A stretch of 64,000 nucleotides of DNA, taken from contig JACGCM010001421.1 of NCBI GenBank assembly GCA_014058105.1, positions 81,999-145,998 on the forward strand. Reading direction: 5' to 3'. The translations under genes and the position numbers were made by a program. Positions within the stretch are counted from its first letter, which is position 1; each line of letters starts with the position of its first letter. The notes under the pieces were generated by a model. That model was not told the DNA's origin, ran no database searches, and was given only the letters and a program-made list of their open reading frames with translations. Source of the DNA: Kingdonia uniflora (lineage: Eukaryota; Streptophyta; Magnoliopsida; Ranunculales; Circaeasteraceae). This document shows positions 47,427-56,750 of this stretch, in pieces.

Positions 47427-47439
47427 TTGCAAGGGGGCG
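47427..47439 (+). other. Polypurine tract of element B
   Basis: TTGCAAGGGGGCG, two bases before the 3' LTR. Identical to the tract of element C. Confidence 0.88.
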
Positions 47440-47441
47440 TT

Positions 47442-48031
47442 TATAGGGACTTATCCCTCGAGCTAAGGACACTCGATCTTATCTATACCTCGAGCTCTAT
47501 AAGACTCGACCTTATCCAATACCAGACTCACGCTTAAACAAACGCGTTAATAGTTACACATTGACCACGAACTTAAGCAGAACGTGGATCGTCCACAACA
47601 GATATAAATAGAACAAATCAACATACACCTGTCTCCCACAAGCTAGCAGTTATACACTCAACTGCCTATGACTCCCACTTTCAGGAGAACGTGTTCGAGC
47701 ACGATGTCAAGCTGAGAGCAGGGTCTATAAAAGGGCAGAGCTCCTAAGAAAATGGGGGAAGAAAGAAAAGAATTTTACACAGACAATTATCTGATCTCTA
47801 GCTATTTTATCTTAGATTAACTCTTGTAATCAGATTCTTTTACTCTTACAAGCAATAATACTACTTTCACAAAATCCTCCACTCGAGGTCGTGGCTTTTA
47901 CCTATTCATAGGTTTTCTACGCTAAATCCCCTGTGTTAAGTGTTATCTTTTATTTAATTCTTGGAATGGTAGTTCTTGGTGTAAGGATCGATTTTAAGCT
48001 AGTTTGAGCTTTACAAAATCAGGTCCCTACA
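47442..48031 (+). mobile_element. 3' LTR of element B
   Basis: From TATAGGGACTTATCCCTCGA to ...GGTCCCTACA. TATA box TCTATAAAAGG at about 47727, then the common block with ACCTATTCATAGG at 47885-47926. Followed by ATAAC, the right target duplication. Confidence 0.9.
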
Positions 48032-48036
48032 ATAAC

Positions 48037-49470
48037 ATTGTCCATCTCGATTCACAACCATATATTAGTTTCGTACCTTCAGAAAACCCTTCATAATTTG
48101 CTTGGAGTATAAATGGACGAGAACCTTCAAACTTCTATGTAGTAAACAACCAGTTCAAGCCATCCTATTTTTTCCATATGTAAAAAAAAACCATTAAAAC
48201 TACACCTTTTTCATAATCAAAATAATTGCATTAGAATGTTTGTAATATATGAACGCACTTTACTTTAGTCCTCTATTCCAACTATCTCAATAGCTAGAAT
48301 ATCTCATTGGTGGAATAAAAACTTGAGAAAGAAAATGGAGGTTTAAGAAGCAAAAGAGCCTTTATAATGATAATGCAGTTTTTTCTAAGACCTCCGTATT
48401 AAATTTTAGGCTCTTTTACATTTACACTTCAATGGTAAAAGGACGTGTGCTTCTATGAAATAGGGTATCCTACCACCCATGTACCATCTTCGTCCACAAA
48501 AAAATGGTTAAATTTGTTGTGTCGCTGTAATAAACTAATTAATAGTCTTACTTCATTTCTGTCCCGCGAAATAGGTTTCAAGGAGAGAGCAAGAGTTTTA
48601 GCAAGAGCAAAGATAAGTAGATGATTAGAATGCTGAAATGGAGTTTTTATAGAAACTGCGACCATGGATCAGTAATTCCAAAAAAAATACGTAAATTTAA
48701 ATAAAAATTTGTAAAGGAACAATTTGGGGATTGAGGAATTTTCAGTTAAGAATACATTAATTGGGGGTTTGAGATTGAGGAATTGATTAAAAAATCAGAA
48801 AGAGAATTAGGGGTTTGAGATTAGGATACTTACTTTTAGATCGAGTAGAGCAATAATGAATTGGGTGAAAAGATAATAATCACAATAGCACCATTAATTT
48901 GTAATCATTTGAGAAACCTTAAATTTGCATAATCATTTCGAAAACATTGGCGACTAAAAATTTGTTCCCAAAAATTCGACGAAAATAATTCGATTCCAAC
49001 AAGATAGAACTTCAACAAAAGATTGTAATTCAATTTAGAGAGAGAGAAAGAGAGGGAGAGAGCATACCCGTTGTATAACTTGCAATTCAATTCTTCAATT
49101 TTTTTGTTAATGGTTTCTCAATTTTGTTGATTCCCCAATTTTTATGAAATCAAAGAGAAGAATTGCATCTGGAGAAGAATTGCATCTGAAGTTTGAATAA
49201 TTGGTGAGATGACATTTTACTCTTTCATTTCGATTCGAAAGGTTTGGAGTTATTAGAGATTTTGAGTTGAAACTAGAAACGACAGTCACTAAAGTCAAAA
49301 TTGAATAGTTTTCTCGACTACAAGAGGAGTCAATTTTTTTAGTCGAAAATAAGAGGGGAAAAGTAAAAAATGATGGTGGTTCTAAAATAACGACTATTAA
49401 TGGAAGTCATATTATTACAACAGAGCAACCAAGTTGTAAATCTACCTCAAAAAGTATTATTATTTACAGT
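48037..49470 (-). other. CACTA right arm with promoter-like leader and a short ORF
   Basis: On the minus strand a CT-rich leader (CTCTCCCTCTCTTTCTCTCT, about 49045-49066) is followed by a donor-like AAAA/GTAAGTATCC (about 48829). Then comes an open frame 48453-48665 (MVAVSIKTPFQHSNHLL, ending DEDGTWVVGYPIS) that matches nothing I know. The strand is the same as that of the HSP70 and LRR fragments, so this may be the 5' end of a chimeric transcript running through the CACTA element before element B interrupted it. Near the terminus, AACGAC-type subterminal motifs recur. Confidence 0.4.
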
Positions 49471-49486
49471 TTTTGGCCTAGTGATA

Positions 49487-49495
49487 TATGTATAC

Positions 49496-49532
<37 letters not shown>

Positions 49533-49560
49533 TACATATATATATATGTATAGATGGAAA
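49487..49560. repeat. (TA)n microsatellite, right side of the CACTA insertion
   Basis: A TA-rich run continuing the repeat seen at 27515-27647. The two were one intronic repeat before the CACTA insertion. Confidence 0.85.
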
Positions 49561-49639
49561 AATGATAAATACCTTAACCTGTATGTAGGTCGAGCGTGAG
49601 AGGCACTTGTGTAAGTCAAAAACGTGTCTGTAGAATCTG

Positions 49640-50395
49640 CTTTAAAGATGGGTAGTTCATCTGTTAATAAGGTATCGACCTTTGGTCGGACGAATGAGTC
49701 TTATAATGAAGGGGAAGTAGGATTAAAATAATTCCCGGGTTTCCCTGGTCAATTAGAATCTTATCCTCTGGGTTCGGATGCCTTTAGAGAGTTTTGTAAA
49801 GCCAATGTGGTTGTAGGAGGGAAGTGTGGCAACTGTATAGAGTTTGTCGGTAGGCAGTTTAGGGGTTGTATAGTAGCGGAGGGGGAAGAGTATATTTATC
49901 TGCTGGCAGATTTGGAAGTAGAAAAATGAGATAGGGGTATAGATGAATCGATCACGTTAGAATAATTTGATAGGGATGTCCAGAGTGATCTCACGGAGGT
50001 TTTTATCTGCTACCTATCTCAATTAGAGTATCGGTTGAGCCTTCCCCTCACCAATTTGGCGAAGGGGATTATGAATGCAATTGGGGCATGTCCTGTTCAA
50101 TTGAACGGGAACATGTCGGAGGTAATAACTCTGTGTGACCATCTGAATGAAAGATGGGAAAGAGAGGAAAAGGTGAGGTGGATAACCCCAGAGGACGTTT
50201 TACAATTTTATGAAGTGAAGAATTTTAAAGCCAGTGGGGGACCATATTTTTGTGCGAGTGCAACTCGAGTTCATTTGTTTTATCAGAATTCGGCAGGTCG
50301 TACCTGGAATGATAACGTCATATGGGTGAAGGGTAATTTCCCTCAGAGAAATGACGAAGAACCTCTGGATCTTCGGTTTAGAACTGTAAAACAAA
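49640..50395 (+). pseudogene. Element C antisense gene: N-terminal globular domain exon
   Basis: Starts near acceptor-like GTGTCTGTAG (about 49625-49634) and the ATG of MGSSSVNKV. The same domain as element B 44104-44872: FICYLSQLEYRLSLPLTNLA, then AIGACPVQLNGNMSEVI, then SAGRTWNDNVIWVKG, then DEEPLDL. The last 126 codons are open (50035 onward). Upstream there are three stops (after VGLK, VEK and TLE). It ends at a canonical donor, AAACAAA/GTAAGT, at 50395/50396. PF04195-like (Transposase_28, 'putative gypsy type transposon') by motif spacing. Confidence 0.75.
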
Positions 50396-50477
50396 GTAAG
50401 TATAGAGGTGCATAGATTGAATTATTGTTATGTTTTGCTGACAACTGTAGCTGATAATAAAAATGTTGGTATTGCAG
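50396..50477 (+). other. Intron of the element C antisense gene
   Basis: An 82-bp, AT-rich segment with GTAAGT at its start and TATTGCAG at its end. Element B has a splice-like gap at the same point of the protein (about 43998-44103). It supports a spliced antisense mRNA. Confidence 0.6.
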
Positions 50478-50935
50478 GTGTGAAGTCTATAGTGGAAAGA
50501 AAGGAATCCCTATTGGACGAAGTTATTGAGGAGGAGACTGAACTCGAACTTGTGTTGGAGGGTCTCGGCCTAAGTAAAAAAAAGAGGGTTGATAGTAAGT
50601 CGGACAAGGTTAGGAAAGCTCAGTCTACCAGGTTGATGGCGGGGGTTGATGAAGGAAAAAAGCAAGTAAGTGGTGAGGAGGTTTGAACTAATTTGACCAA
50701 GACTCCTGGGTCGGGCAAGATAGCTCAAAAATATCTAAAAAAATAGATGCTAAAGTCGTTGCCAGCCTCGGGCGCCACAGAAAGTGGTGAGGTTGCAAAA
50801 GAGAAGAGGAGGAGGGTTGAATCCTCTAGGGAGAAGGTTGCTGAGATATGACCTACTGTGGTAAATGACCTTAGGGAGGTCGAGGAAAGGGACAGGTTGG
50901 CGGATATCCATGGAGTAGAAGATAGGAGCAAGATG
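50478..50935 (+). pseudogene. Element C antisense gene: linker exon
   Basis: Reads VKSIVERKESLLDEVIEEET and LVLEGLGLSKKKRVDSKSDK, with a KKKR nuclear-signal-like patch, then stops (after GEEV, at 50684, and after YLKK) and EKRRRVESSREKVAE. Ends with KM and a donor-like GTAAGTTTT at about 50936. Equivalent to 43445-43990 of element B. Charged, probably unstructured. Confidence 0.6.
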
Positions 50936-51009
50936 GTAAGTTTTATTGATTGGAAAAAAGTTGTTTTATGTGTTTCGAACTAATAACAAAGATTGATTCA
51001 TTTTATGTA

Positions 51010-51469
51010 GGGTGCTCATCTCGCGAAGGGGATTTGGCTTGGTATTGAAGAAGAAAAATCTGAATTGAAGAATGCAAAGAACGAGCTGGAGAAAGAACTA
51101 GCTCGAGCCAAGACTGAAGCCATGAAGGAAGTTGGGCAGCTGAAGGCCTCTTACGCCATGGCGATTGGCCAGCTACAGGTCGAGGCAATGGCCAATCTGG
51201 ACGAGATGGCTGAGGAGCATGGCAGACTGGGTCGTCACTTGATGCTGAAGAGTTATTCTGAGGAGGAGGTGGATACTATTAAGGTTGACACCTATGTTAA
51301 GGAAGGAGATGATGAGGAAGCAAAAGTGGTGGAGGCCGTGGACGGTCTGGATGGTTTCTCCCGCCAGACAGTCTTGACAACCAAGGGGATGATGTTGAAC
51401 TTCCAGAGGGTAGTAGCGAGAAGGAAGGGTAGAAACGTTTATTTGTTTAAATATTGTGTAAGTTGTTGA
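51010..51469 (+). pseudogene. Element C antisense gene: middle coiled-coil exon
   Basis: Follows acceptor-like TTTTATGTAG (about 51000-51010). Open from 51065 to 51469: NAKNELEKELARAKTEAMKE, then MDEMAEEHGRLGRHL-type coiled coil and KSYSEEEVDTIK, then VVEAVDGLDG. Aligned with 42998-43380 of element B. A donor-like GGGTAGAAACG near 51427 may end the exon earlier than the stop. Confidence 0.65.
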
Positions 51470-51519
51470 ATTGGATGTGGGGAAGAAACTTTTGTGGATT
51501 GACTTTGCTTATAAACCTT

Positions 51520-53287
51520 TTCTAGGTAGTTAGAGATATGAGTCTCAGAATAAACAACCTAGAGTCTAGACTTACCAGGGAAAGAGAGACCTCTAAAGCC
51601 TTACTGTATGCGCAAGTGGAGCTGTAGGTTAGATCGAAATAGGTTTTTCGACTTGCATGTTACACCAACGTTAAGTTATCAAGTAAATAGGATAGAAATG
51701 CATAGTAAAAATCCAATGTTATTAATACAGAGTAATATATCGAAAGTATGTACCTCGTCGCTAAAAGCAGACTCATGAAGTGCTCATCTGAAATGGATTC
51801 CAAACTTTTAGCTTTAAAGTATTTGGAAGCAGATGTTTAGAAACCACATACTCCCATTAGAAACATAGTATGTATATATTCAAAGGATTTTCCAGAATCA
51901 AACTGTACTAAAACTTGTTATATTTCCCAGGTCAAATTGGATTCATCTCGCGCACGTGAGGACAACGTACTTATGTGCAATCGGGTATTTGTAGAGCAGT
52001 TTGATATTATGAAGGAGTCGGACGAGAGCAGAGAAGATCAATACGTAAAAGTGCATTTCAGACTTGTGAAGTTGACCCAGACCGTCTCTGACCTGACTCT
52101 TTAGGTCGAAGAGAAAGATTCTGAGATAAAAAAGAGATTAAAAGAGCTATCCGAGGCAACAGAATGTACCGAGAAGCTTCAACGTCAAGTTGAAGCGTCA
52201 GCTGTGAAGGGTAATCAGGCCGACATGGCTCAATACCTAATTCAGGTGCTAGAATAATTAAAGGAACAGTTTTGATCTGATCTTCAAAGATGTATGAACG
52301 AGCTGGAGCGAGTGAGACAAAAATTTATCGAAAAGGACAATGAGTTGAGGGTAGCTCGAGAAAATCTATCGACTTCGAAGGCTACAACTAAACATTTGCA
52401 AAAAGCCCTCCCCGCCAAAGATATGGAATTCAAGAAAAACAACGAAGGTGCGACGACTTAAACGAGAGAGTTGCCCGACTTAAAGCCGAAAAGGACCAAT
52501 CCATTGCTCATTCTAAGAAAGCCGAGGCTAAAGAGTGTTCAGGGGGAAGTAGAACTGAGGTTAAGGCTTCTTTAATTTTAGGGGATGTAGTTAGTCTCTC
52601 AGGTCAAATTAGAGAGTTAGAGAGTGACGTATCTCGCATTCAGGGGCATGTCCAGAAGGGAAATGCAAATTAGAGGGAATGCAAGCATAGGTTGGATGCT
52701 GTTCTTATCAGGGAGAAAGTTTTAGAAGGGGAGATCAAAGCAAAGGAATTACTGGTGAAGAGAAAAGAAGAATTATTGAAAGATCTACCGGCTAGGGAAG
52801 AGTTGAATACAAAAATTGGGATACTTCGTGCTCGTGTAGTAGACTTAGATGCCATGAACCTAGCTGAGTCAGCGAAGTATATTGCCAAGCTGGAAGAAGA
52901 TGCAAAAATAATTGAATGGAAGAATGATTACTCTAGGTTAAAGTCACGCCTCGAAAGGTTGAAGGCGAGATTTACAATAATGGTAGTACCTGATGCGTCT
53001 CGATCCGACCTGTTAAGGGTGATCGTTACTTATTTTATAGAGGAAGTAAAAAGACTTGAGTCAGAACGAGATACCTTGTTCAAGACTCTGTCGGATAAGG
53101 GATGTATCTGTGGGGCTAAGATAGATCGAGGGGACTATCTAGACGTCATGGAGACCCAACTGGGCCCTCGAACTGTTGAATCAATAAAACAAGGTAAAGC
53201 TGTTATGGCTCGCAAACTGAAAGAGAGACCTCTTGATGTGTGGGGAATCACTGTTGACACTCCCTCAGCAGAAAAGAATCCTTTGTA
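51520..53287 (+). pseudogene. Element C antisense gene: coiled-coil C-terminal exons
   Basis: A short exon (SLRINNLESRLTRERET, about 51540-51600), an AT-rich gap (about 51610-51930), then long coiled coil with scattered stops (52081-52470), frameshifts near 52450 and 52690, and a 198-codon open end (52692-53287). The end includes LEGEIKAKELLVKRKEELL, YFIEEVKRLESERDTLFK, KGCICGAKIDRGDYLDVM and SIKQGKAVMARKL. This tail matches elements A and B. The protein would exceed 1,000 residues if restored; none of the copies is intact. Confidence 0.75.
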
Positions 53288-53289
53288 AT

Positions 53290-53883
53290 ATGAATTTGAC
53301 CTAAAAATAAATAGTATCTGTCGCAGACACATTGAAATAGATGAAAGTTAGTATAACCATTACCTTATCTTGTGTCTAGTAGGGTCCTTGATATAGAACA
53401 AAAATTTTACATTTATTTAAATCGCAGAAATAGGTTGAGTTAAACCAAGTTAAAACTTGATTTGAACTATAGAAATGTCACAGACATATTGAAAGAGATA
53501 AAAGCTAGTACGACCTTTGCTTTATATTATGCCTGGCTGAGTCATTGATATGAAACAAGTTTTTATACTTGCTGTAATCATAGAGATGTAAAGATTCAGC
53601 TGAACCAAGTGTTATCCTCGATCCAGTCTACTAAAATGATCCAAACAAGTTAAAAAAGATGAAGACTAGTATTACCATTGCCTTATCTCTTGTTTGGCTG
53701 AGTCATTGATGTGAAACAAGTTTTTACACTTACCACAATCGCAGAGATGTAAAGATTCAGCTGAACCAAGTGTTATCCTCGATCCAGCCTACTGAATGAT
53801 CCAAACAAGTTGAAAAAGATGAAGACTAGTATAACATTTGCCTTATCTCATGTTTGGCTGAGTCTTTGATGTGAAACAAGTTT
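53290..53883. repeat. Tandem array of about 160-bp units (element C), left part
   Basis: The landmark GATGAA(G)ACTAGTAT (variants GATAAAAGCTAGTACG and GATGAAAGTTAGTAT) occurs at 53340, 53497, 53658 and 53818 (spacing 157, 161, 160). Units also share TTTGGCTGAGTCATTGATGT and CAAGTGTTATCCTCGATCCA. Interrupted by the MULE. Confidence 0.93.
53874..53883. repeat. MULE target-site duplication, left copy
   Basis: AAACAAGTTT, identical to 59897-59906. The Mutator superfamily makes 8-11-bp duplications. Confidence 0.85.
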
Positions 53884-53922
53884 GAGTTTTTTAGACTTAT
53901 ATCCTTTGATATATATCGATAT

Positions 53923-54036
53923 TTGACTTACGTTGACTCACGTTTAGCAGAAAAGCAGTTATAGTCCTTTTTTTTTAATTTGACTCTGGACAACTCACGT
54001 TGACTCACGTTGACTTACGTTGACTCACGTTGACTG
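53923..54036 (+). promoter_or_regulatory. W-box cluster in the MULE terminal repeat
   Basis: TTGACT (W-box core bound by plant WRKY factors) occurs at 53923, 53933, 53980, 54000, 54010, 54020 and 54030. The last four are spaced exactly 10 bp within an ACGTTGACTC repeat. It lies just upstream of a TATA box. The right terminal repeat has fewer copies. Confidence 0.6.
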
Positions 54037-54040
54037 ATTC

Positions 54041-54048
54041 TATAAATA
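54041..54048 (+). promoter_or_regulatory. TATA box of the MULE zinc-finger gene
   Basis: TATAAATA, 11 bases after the last W-box core and about 280 bases before the ATG. Followed by a CT-rich leader (54180-54290). Confidence 0.55.
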
Positions 54049-54328
54049 TTAATGACAAGTTTGCCCTTTTACAATTTAAAAAATAAATAAATAAATAACC
54101 ATACCTCGAGATACTTACCTACAACTATCGAACGATGCACAAGAGTCGACCGTTGGTCATCGTTGTAGCCAAAACCAGTCCTCTCTCTCTCCCTCTCTCT
54201 AATCTGAGCTTCCCTCTCTCCATTAATCAATTCTCTTCCTCTCCAATCTCAGTTTCAAAAAGGTTTTCTTCTTCCTCTCCAATATCTGAGGTGGTTCTGC
54301 AACCTTAAAAAACAAATGTAATTTAGCC

Positions 54329-54982
54329 ATGGGAGGTGGTTTTGAAATACAAACAAAGGTAATTTACCACTACTACAAGCTTTATTACTATATTAGTTGC
54401 AAAAATAAAGCTTTTAGTCCATGAATCAAATTTCTGAGAGAAAGGACTAAAGCCTATCTTGTTTACAAACAGAGGGACTTAAGTCTAATATATTTATCTT
54501 GTTTCCAAATTGTAGTGTGTAATGTGTTACCATGAAGGCCACTCCCCTGACTATTGCCCTTGGCTATACACCAAATGTAAGTTTCCTCATTGTGATGGCA
54601 TTAGGAAGCTTATGACTTCATACACAACAAAGAACTACAACAAAAAATATCTCAAGTATCAACACTCAAAATGCATTGAATTTCAGTGGTTATCTGATAC
54701 AAATGTTCAATCTGGAAGTTCTGCTGGGACCTCCTCTGGAAGTGGGTATTTTGGGTATGGTGGTTCATCTTATTGGATTAGAGATTGCCCTTGGAAAGAA
54801 TCCAAATATGAAGTACATGGTTGTGTTGGGACAAGGATGCTCAAAACTTCTAGGCAAGATCATAGTTATGGGCAGAAGTATTTGAAATGTTTTACTTGTG
54901 GCAATTTCTAGTGGTTGAAGGCTACTTTAGAGAATTTCAAGGAAGCCAAGAATGAAAAGCTTAATGTGAAGGTCACTGTGTA
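54329..54982 (+). pseudogene. Zinc-knuckle/GRF-zinc-finger protein gene carried by the MULE
   Basis: Two-exon model: ATG at 54329 (GGGFEIQTK), donor GTAATT at 54359, acceptor TGTAG at 54511-54515, exon 2 from 54516. The splice restores a CCHC knuckle, CVMCYHEGHSPDYC (CX2CX4HX4C). Then comes a GRF-type zinc finger: CKFPHCDGIRKLMTS, then NYNKKYLKYQ, then CIEFQWL. A second knuckle has lost its ligands (YFGYGGSSYWIRDC, Cys/Cys/His to Tyr). A second GRF finger ends CGNF-stop-W: TAG at 54909-54911, with the frame continuing to a TAA at 54981. GRF fingers bind nucleic acids. Convergent with MURA. It may be an accessory or captured gene. Confidence 0.7.
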
Positions 54983-55084
54983 AAAGAGATGTGTCTGAAA
55001 GCATGAATGTAATGATTTGAAAACAAGAATGCATGCCTTCTTATGTAGTATACCTCATTCTGCCTTCTTTTTATGTCATAAGCA

Positions 55085-55440
55085 TTCCAGTATTCTAGCA
55101 TTTCAGATACAGCATTTCAGAGAGCATCACATATAAAGACAGTTTCAGATACAACATTTCAAATACAAGAATATCACTTACAGCATTTAAGATACAGCAT
55201 CACATATCTCTTATAACATTATAGTTTCACATATAAAGACAGCTTCACATATAGAGACAGTTTCACAATTACAATTTCACATACAGTTTCAGATGCAGCA
55301 TCAAATATCCAGTTCACAATTACATGCAAAGATAGTTTCACATACAATTTCAGATATAGCATCACATATAAGAATAATAGAAAATTTCATAGTATATGCA
55401 ACATCACATACAACATCACATATAATTAATAGACATCGAC
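55085..55440. repeat. Degenerate minisatellite in the MULE
   Basis: Irregular repeats of TTTCAGATACAGCATTTCA-, CACATATAAAGACAG- and CATCACATA-type segments. No constant period. It lies between the two convergent MULE genes. Confidence 0.7.
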
Positions 55441-55800
55441 AAAGCCATCACATATAGGAATAATATAAGACAGTCAAACCATTACACATTGTTAATAGCA
55501 AACTACAATACAAGAACTATAACACAAACATTGTTTCACAAGAACTGCCAATGCATTGTTTTACATTGTTTCACATTTACAAACTATAACAAAAACATTG
55601 TTTCAACAAATCCCATTGTTTCAAAGCCTCCAGTTTTACCTAGGTGGCTTGAAGGCTTTCTTATAAGGTTTTGCTGGAGCATCTGTCCTTATAGGCATGG
55701 GTGGTATCACTAGTGGTGGCCTCTCTTGTGATTGTGGAGCTTTTACAGGGACTGAGTTACTCAACCATTCATCTACAAAGCTTTGGTGATTTGTTTACAT
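55441..55800. other. MULE spacer between convergent genes
   Basis: AT-rich. It probably holds the 3' end of the MURA transcription unit. No separate gene. Confidence 0.4.
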
Positions 55801-56378
55801 AGCTCTTCCCCTCCCTCTGCCAGCATTGGATAACTTCCCACTTCTTGTTTGTACTCCTCCAACATTGAATGCCCTCCTACTTATTGTTTTTACTTATCCA
55901 ACTATAGGTATTGATGCACTTCTTCCCCTCCCTCTGCAAGTATTGGATACCCTCCCACTGATACCCCTTCCTCCAGCTATAGGTGTCGTTTGTACTCCTC
56001 AGCTATGGGTATTGATGCACTTCTTCCCCTCCCTCTGCCAGTATTTGATGCCCTCCCACTGCTACCCCTTCCTCTTGCTATGGGTGTAGTTTGTACTCCT
56101 CCAGCTATGGGTGTTGTTTGTACTTGAGTAACATCTAATTGCTGTGACTGACTGAAGTATGCTTTGGTTGTCTTTTTTGATGGTCTTCCCCTTGCTTTAG
56201 GTGCAGGTGCACTTTGAATTTGGATAGGCTCACCTTTACAGGGTTTTTTATTGTGGCCAAAAGCACCACATTTCCCACATTTTTTTTGTACTTTATTCAC
56301 TTCATCATCCCTGATTTTCTCCTTTCTAGGTCTTCCCCTCCCTCTCTGTAATGGTGGTGGATCAACCAAATAAGGTGG
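55801..56378 (-). pseudogene. MURA C-terminal exon (zinc knuckle, AT-hooks)
   Basis: Begins after acceptor-like TTATGTAG (56379-56386) with PPYLVDPPPLQRGRGRPRK. A zinc knuckle CGKCGAFGHNKKPC and two RGRP-type AT-hooks follow, then GRG-rich repeats to a stop near 55977. Downstream, to about 55801, the same Gly/Arg-rich units are repeated out of frame, so the tail was longer or is a decayed internal duplication. This tail is typical of plant MURA/FAR1-like MULE transposases. Confidence 0.8.
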
Positions 56379-56464
56379 CTACATAACAATAATAAATTAA
56401 CATAATACAATTAGAAGCAACAAAAAGAATAGTGTGTGTGTATACATTAAAAGAACATTAAGAG

Positions 56465-56750
56465 ACTATAACTTAGGCAGTGAAAGTATAATACCAGTGT
56501 GTATCATACTTAGGCAGTGAAAGTATAATACCGCTCGATGTATAATACCAGTGTGTTTGGATGTATAATATCACTATATATGGATGCATAATACAAGTGT
56601 GTTTCATACTATATGTGGATATATAATACTAGTGTGTTTCATACTATATGTGGATGTATAATACCACTATATGTGGATGTATAATACCAATAAATTTTAA
56701 CTTACAAAGCCCCAGTGTGTTTCATCAGATACTGGATGTATAATACCACT
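56465..56750. repeat. Minisatellite in the MURA gene, about 35-bp units
   Basis: Units such as GTGTGTTTCATACTATATG followed by TGGATGTATAATACCA recur between 56490 and 56690 with variation. It lies mainly in the last intron and reaches the edge of the small exon at 56706-56796. Confidence 0.75.

Larger units (their letters stand above)
35339..48031 (+). mobile_element. Element B: complete-ended Tat-lineage LTR retrotransposon (12.7 kb)
   Basis: Bounded by direct LTRs (570 and 590 bp) that share their whole layout, with a primer-binding site after the first and a polypurine tract before the second, and a near-perfect 5-bp target duplication. Order: gag, (protease and most of RT deleted), RNase H, second RNase H, integrase on +; a tandem array of about 150-bp units; then the antisense gene on -. 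The deletion and many stops make it non-autonomous. It lies inside the CACTA element and is therefore younger than it. Confidence 0.9.
27648..49483. mobile_element. CACTA (En/Spm) transposon with captured gene fragments, split by element B
   Basis: Left end CACTAGGCCAAAA (27648-27660). The right end is its exact reverse complement, finishing ...GGCCTAGTG (49471-49483). Both are flanked by ATA (27645-27647 and 49484-49486), the 3-bp target duplication expected for CACTA elements. Both subterminal regions have repeated GTCGTTTT/AACGAC-type motifs, as in this superfamily. Removing element B and its duplicated target leaves about 9.1 kb. No TNP2-type transposase is readable, so I infer a non-autonomous element carrying captured host sequence (Pack-CACTA). 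Strong extra support: the antisense gene of element C is collinear with that of element B only if this whole interval is removed. Confidence 0.8.

Noticed and set aside
53290..53883. Terminal repeats of another transposon flanking the MULE
   Set aside because: The similar flanks are units of the 160-bp tandem array of element C, present four times on the left.
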